Shown in pieces: positions 60,661 through 64,000 of a DNA stretch of 64,000 nucleotides. The stretch's first letter is position 1. Every line of letters begins with the position of its first letter. The position numbers and the translations under genes are program-made. The notes beneath the pieces are model-generated. The model was not told the origin of the DNA. It worked only from the letters and a program-made list of their open reading frames with translations, and did no database searches. The DNA comes from Micrasema longulum (Eukaryota; Arthropoda; Insecta; Trichoptera; Brachycentridae), in contig JAGVSM010002953.1 of assembly GCA_022494885.1 (NCBI GenBank), positions 1-64,000 of the forward strand, given 5' to 3'.

Positions 60661-61000
60661 ACGATGATTAATAAGGAATCCGTTATTTTTTTAATCGATA
60701 AGTCCACTTTGAAGAACTTCCTTTTGCTCGTTCATCCTAAACGAACTAATATATCCCCGTTATTACTAGATTTTCAAGACTCTCCTCGTTCTTCCATGAG
60801 TTATGTCCGAAATAGGATTAAATCACTTTTCTACATGTCGCGTTGTGGAAAATCTTTCGCTTATTGATAGTTCTTGGAGGAAGGAGACGTTTGTGCTTTT
60901 TGCAGTCCACTGAATGGGTAGCATTCGGTTTGCTCAAATATCATCACACTACATTAAAATTGTTGTCTTTTTTAGGTTTTGAGCACCGGCACCGTTGACG

Positions 61001-61124
61001 ATGTCTGCCATGAAGTGGTGGTGGATAGCAGTGACACTACTAGCCACCGTCACGTGGAGAGTGACGGACGCTTGCTCCTGTATGATGCACCACCCACAGA
61101 CGCACTTTTGCCAATCAGACTTCG
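61001..61124 (+). CDS. Timp: Tissue inhibitor of metalloproteinases, coding exon 1
   Basis: TIMPs are secreted proteins that block matrix metalloproteinases (and some ADAM proteases) by inserting their N-terminal cysteine into the active site. This exon encodes 41 residues plus one base: a signal peptide (residues 1-24, MSAMKWWWIAVTLLATVTWR then VTDA), followed by mature CSCMMHHPQTHFCQSDF. The CxC start right after the predicted cleavage site, with the later Cys, is the TIMP hallmark: Cys25 would chelate the protease zinc. The exon is preceded by an acceptor at 60974-60975 and ends at a CG|GTACGT donor (GT 61125-61126). Met4 (61010) is an alternative start with a slightly better context. The protein continues in exon 2; the split codon gives Ala. 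Confidence 0.92.
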
Positions 61125-61719
61125 GTACGTTATTTGCCGCCATTGTACACGACTATTATTTTTATCAGATTCACAATGTCTTGTTTTTGCTCGTGTGCTT
61201 CTCAGGATGCATAAGCGAATATCTTTAAGATACATAATTCACTTGGTTCAATAATATGAACGCAGTAAAAAAAATGACTTCGAAACTGCTATAAAAACGT
61301 TTGTGGAATGTAAGAATAATTGCAATTTCTTATTAAATTTATAAAACTGCGGTAAGTTATAAAGTCTACTCTGCTAAAACTAACTATCTATAAACTTGAT
61401 GGATGTAAATGTTCGATTCCTTAATGCATCTCATGAAATATTAAAATTGATTAATTTCCACTGTATTTATTAGTTAGTACTTGAAACCGATTTTTTAAAA
61501 TTGAATATGGTGAGTTTACATTTTCAAAGTGCAATGCCCGAATGATTATTAAATATCATTGCTTAAAATGTTCTAAATATTCATGTCCTCATTAATAATA
61601 AATTATTTCAGTTTTTTTTGGTAAAATATTCCCTAACGCTGGGAAAAAATATAAAAATATAATCTAAATTTATACGATGAACACAAAACCAGGTTTTTAA
61701 CATAATGTTTTTTTTTCAG

Positions 61720-61805
61720 CCGTTGTCGCGACAGTAAGAAGACTTATGAAATCCAATGTAGCTTACGAAGATGTTTATAAATTAAAGATCAGGAAGGAAT
61801 TCAAG
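61720..61805 (+). CDS. Timp: Tissue inhibitor of metalloproteinases, coding exon 2
   Basis: Joined to exon 1 across a 595-nt intron ending TTTTTTCAG (AG 61718-61719), it adds 29 residues, starting with the split Ala: AVVATVRRLMKSNVAYEDVY then KLKIRKEFK. This matches TIMP N-domain strands (the ADFVV..R.. block after the first cysteines, and the Y.(V/L).I.K.FK strand). It ends exactly on a codon at a consensus donor AAG|GTGAGT (GT 61806-61807). The remaining N-domain and the C-terminal domain, with most disulphides, must be encoded beyond 64000; about 2.2 kb of following intron holds LINE debris and no further exon. The gene is therefore partial because of the window edge, not broken. Confidence 0.9.
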
Positions 61806-62039
61806 GTGAGTTTATTATTTTTCCTTCACTAAATATACCAGTTGTTTTTGTTTTAAATATGCGTGGATTCAGCTTTTTAACGAGTATGTATTTTTTATTT
61901 AAGTTAAACACGTTGCCTTCTATATTTAATCTGTTGTATCTTTAAAAACAGGCCTTTGCAGTGGAAAATACAAATATGAGATAAGGGCTTAAATATTTTT
62001 GTGGCTTGGGTGTCTACTCTGTCCACGAGTGTATTTCAG
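61806..62039. other. Start of TIMP intron 2
   Basis: Intronic sequence after the exon-2 donor; nothing else seen. The intron extends past the window end. Confidence 0.5.
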
Positions 62040-62375
62040 TTAAGCCAATTTCCAACTTTGTTCTTCAGACGTCAACTATCCCCTGAGACTATGTGTCCTT
62101 GTCCTGAGCAACTGTAAACATATTTTTTGCTGTTCTAATCCCCTTCCAGTCTCGTATGTTCCGGAGCCAAGAGATCTGCTTTATGTTCATACCTCGTTGA
62201 CCCTATATTTCGATTTTTTAAAACTCAGCACCGCAGTTCGCATTTCTTTCCTCTAACCACCCGAGTAGGACACCTTCCAGACATAAATCAGCGACTGTCT
62301 ATCTGCTCTCGCTCTTTGGAGCTTGATCTTGGAAGTCCACAATTCAAATCCGTACAAGAACATTGATCAACCATA
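62040..62375 (-). pseudogene. Decayed LINE C-terminal fragment in TIMP intron
   Basis: The minus strand from about 62375 contains MFLYGFELWTSKIKLQRARA and further frame-shifted pieces, resembling the LYG.E.WT..K block after LINE RT domains. Heavily decayed, GC-richer than its flanks. Confidence 0.45.
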
Positions 62376-62396
62376 CCATTTAACCATTATTACATT

Positions 62397-62966
62397 ATGT
62401 TTCATAATAAGTACTGTAACCTTGACATATGCGATAACTGCGAAAAAATGAAAACTGAAAAGTCGATAAAATATTTGGGAGTAACGTTAGACTGTCAACT
62501 CAAATGGACTGATCATATTGAAAAAATTGTTAACAAATTGAGATATTTGACCCATATTTTCAAACGTTTGACTAGTTATGTTCATCCGAACACTAGCAAA
62601 ATGATTTATCATACTCTTGAGCAGTCTTATCTTTCTTATGAAATAATTGAATGGGGAGGAGCCTATAATAATCATATTAAACCTTTAGAAACCGTACACA
62701 AACTAATTATTAAAATTAAACTTACAAAAATTCATTTTTTTCCTCCAACCAACTATTTCAGGAGGCTGAACTTTTGAAGCTACTAGAAATCTTTTGCCAG
62801 CAATATCTCAAATATGTTTTTATGCGCCAACATTTATTTAAAAAAAAAAAAATATCTTGTCAAAGATGCCTCATTGTAAATCCAGACTCGGGCAAAGACG
62901 CTCACTTTTCATAGCCCCAAAACTGTTAAATGCATTTCATATGGACAGTATGATAGATATGAATTA
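62397..62966 (+). mobile_element. LINE polymerase C-terminus in TIMP intron
   Basis: The frame 62397-62777 contains EKSIKYLGVTLDCQLKWTDH, then IEKIVNKLRYLTHIFKRLTS and LSYEIIEWGGAYNNHIKPLE, the KYLGV.LD..L.W..HI block following the RT domain of jockey-like LINEs. After frameshifts the end is seen as GQRRSLFIAPKLLNAFHMDS up to a stop near 62966. Downstream to about 63250 is probably its 3' UTR. The catalytic RT domain is absent (5' truncation). Confidence 0.8.
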
Positions 62967-64000
62967 ATAAAATATCTATAGATAAAAAAAATTGTTGAAA
63001 TTATAGATAAAAAAAGCAAATTTATTTACCTTATTTTTTTAATGAAAAGAATATACTTTAACCATAATTTTCTCATTTTCAGTGACAAAAAAATTGTGTT
63101 CTAATATCACCACTCATTTTTTAATTTATTGATATCTATTGTATTCTTCCCGTGGCCTTTATTTCAATTAAAATAAAATGTATACCCACACACATGCCAT
63201 GCTTTTGTGGGAATTTTTTTGTGTATTTGTAACTATTGTTATGCAAAAAACAAATAACAGTAAATAAAAATAAAAAAAGAAAATTAAATATTGTCATTCA
63301 TTTAAAACGAAATTAAAAATGTAAGTTAATTAAGTAAAAAACTCAGAAGCAAACACGAGAGGTGTCGAATCTCTTAAACCACCAATTAAAAAAGAATTCA
63401 ATTAACACAACATAACGTATATTACATATATATTTAAATACAATCTAATTATCACGAAGTTGGAAACTTTCAGACAGTCATTTAGTAAGATTAATTGGCG
63501 TATTTTAACTTCATTACTTTTTGTGTTTATGTTTGGGATAAGGTGGGAGTTATTTTTTGCGTAAGAAGCATCCAACATATTGATTATATTAAGAACAATC
63601 AAAGATGTTTGAAATATCCTTTTACAGGTGCATGGAATACTGTCATTGTAGGTATGTATTGTGAAACTGCAAATATACGCATACAATATTAAGATAACTG
63701 ATCGACTTAAAATACTTATTTTTATCATATAGCATAATTAATTGAATACAATTATAAATCAAGATGAATTATTAAAGTAATTTTAAAGAAACCCTCAACA
63801 TGCAATGTGGAAAGTCTATTTAACATGTTTAAGGTTCATGCAGTAGACACTCTTTATAAAATAAATTCCATTATACGAATTTATAAAGAAAAAAATAAAA
63901 GAATTTGAGATGAATAAGTCGTTCAAATACCAAAATACTATTAAAATTCTCAAATTCCACACAAGTCATGGTCAAAATAGATTTGTCTTCAAAGGTGTAC
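62967..64000. other. TIMP intron 2, remainder
   Basis: AT-rich; overlapping frames on opposite strands at 63402-63728 look fortuitous. No TIMP exon 3 here. Confidence 0.4.

Noticed and set aside
60979..61254. Longer + frames overlapping TIMP exon 1 (91 codons at 60979, 77 codons at 60995)
   Set aside because: The 91-codon frame is out of frame with the TIMP signature; the 77-codon frame is in another start context and reads through the exon-1 donor into the intron. The spliced TIMP model explains the sequence better.
1..64000. CRISPR arrays, bacterial operons or LTR retrotransposons
   Set aside because: No regularly spaced repeats, ribosome binding sites, gag-pol frames or long direct terminal repeats were seen.

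Overview
This is an AT-rich (roughly two thirds A+T) stretch of an animal nuclear genome, almost certainly an insect. The only host protein-coding gene I can name is at the right end on the + strand: the first two coding exons of a tissue inhibitor of metalloproteinases (TIMP), with consensus splice sites and an arthropod-type core promoter (TATA-like box plus TCAGT initiator) about 0.8 kb upstream. The gene runs out of the window before its third coding exon. In flies and vertebrates TIMP genes sit inside an intron of synapsin on the opposite strand. I found no synapsin exon here, so the window may be intronic to it, or the nesting may be absent. Insect (perhaps lepidopteran) is inferred from the introns, the initiator and the transposon set; the order is not proven.

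The other ~60 kb is a transposon graveyard. Non-LTR retrotransposon remains are commonest: decayed RTE/BovB-like reverse transcriptase on the minus strand (8.75-10.3, 16.9-17.3, 34.46-34.83, 50.4-51.0 kb), jockey/I/CR1-L2-like C-termini with 3' UTRs (28.7-29.4, 37.6-38.4, 48.9-49.3, 55.45-56.57, 56.8-57.3, 62.4-63.0 kb) and 3' UTR-only copies (1.68/6.83 kb as inverted copies, 4.69/41.6 kb as direct copies). DNA transposons include hAT elements with visible terminal repeats and 8-bp duplications (12.5-13.3, 15.97-16.64, 35.27-35.98 kb), a pogo/Tigger-like element (13.57-15.18 kb), a mariner-like relic (53.5-53.85 kb) and several MITEs. tRNA-derived SINE pieces lie at 29.8, 31.4, 39.5 and 52.4 kb.

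Relative ages can be read from nesting: a Penelope-like element inside the Tigger-like element (14.2-15.1 kb), an RTE fragment inside a MITE (34.3-34.9 kb), and a minus-strand LINE inside a dispersed repeat (55.05-56.84 kb).

The most interesting signals are two hammerhead-ribozyme-like motifs of the same unusual design (palindromic, loopless stem III), one in the Penelope-like element (about 15.0 kb) and a better-preserved one in a tiny element of ~280 bp (about 45.3 kb); a near-perfect ~115-bp inverted repeat (26.34-26.59 kb); and a small candidate exon with good splice sites (7,623-7,717).
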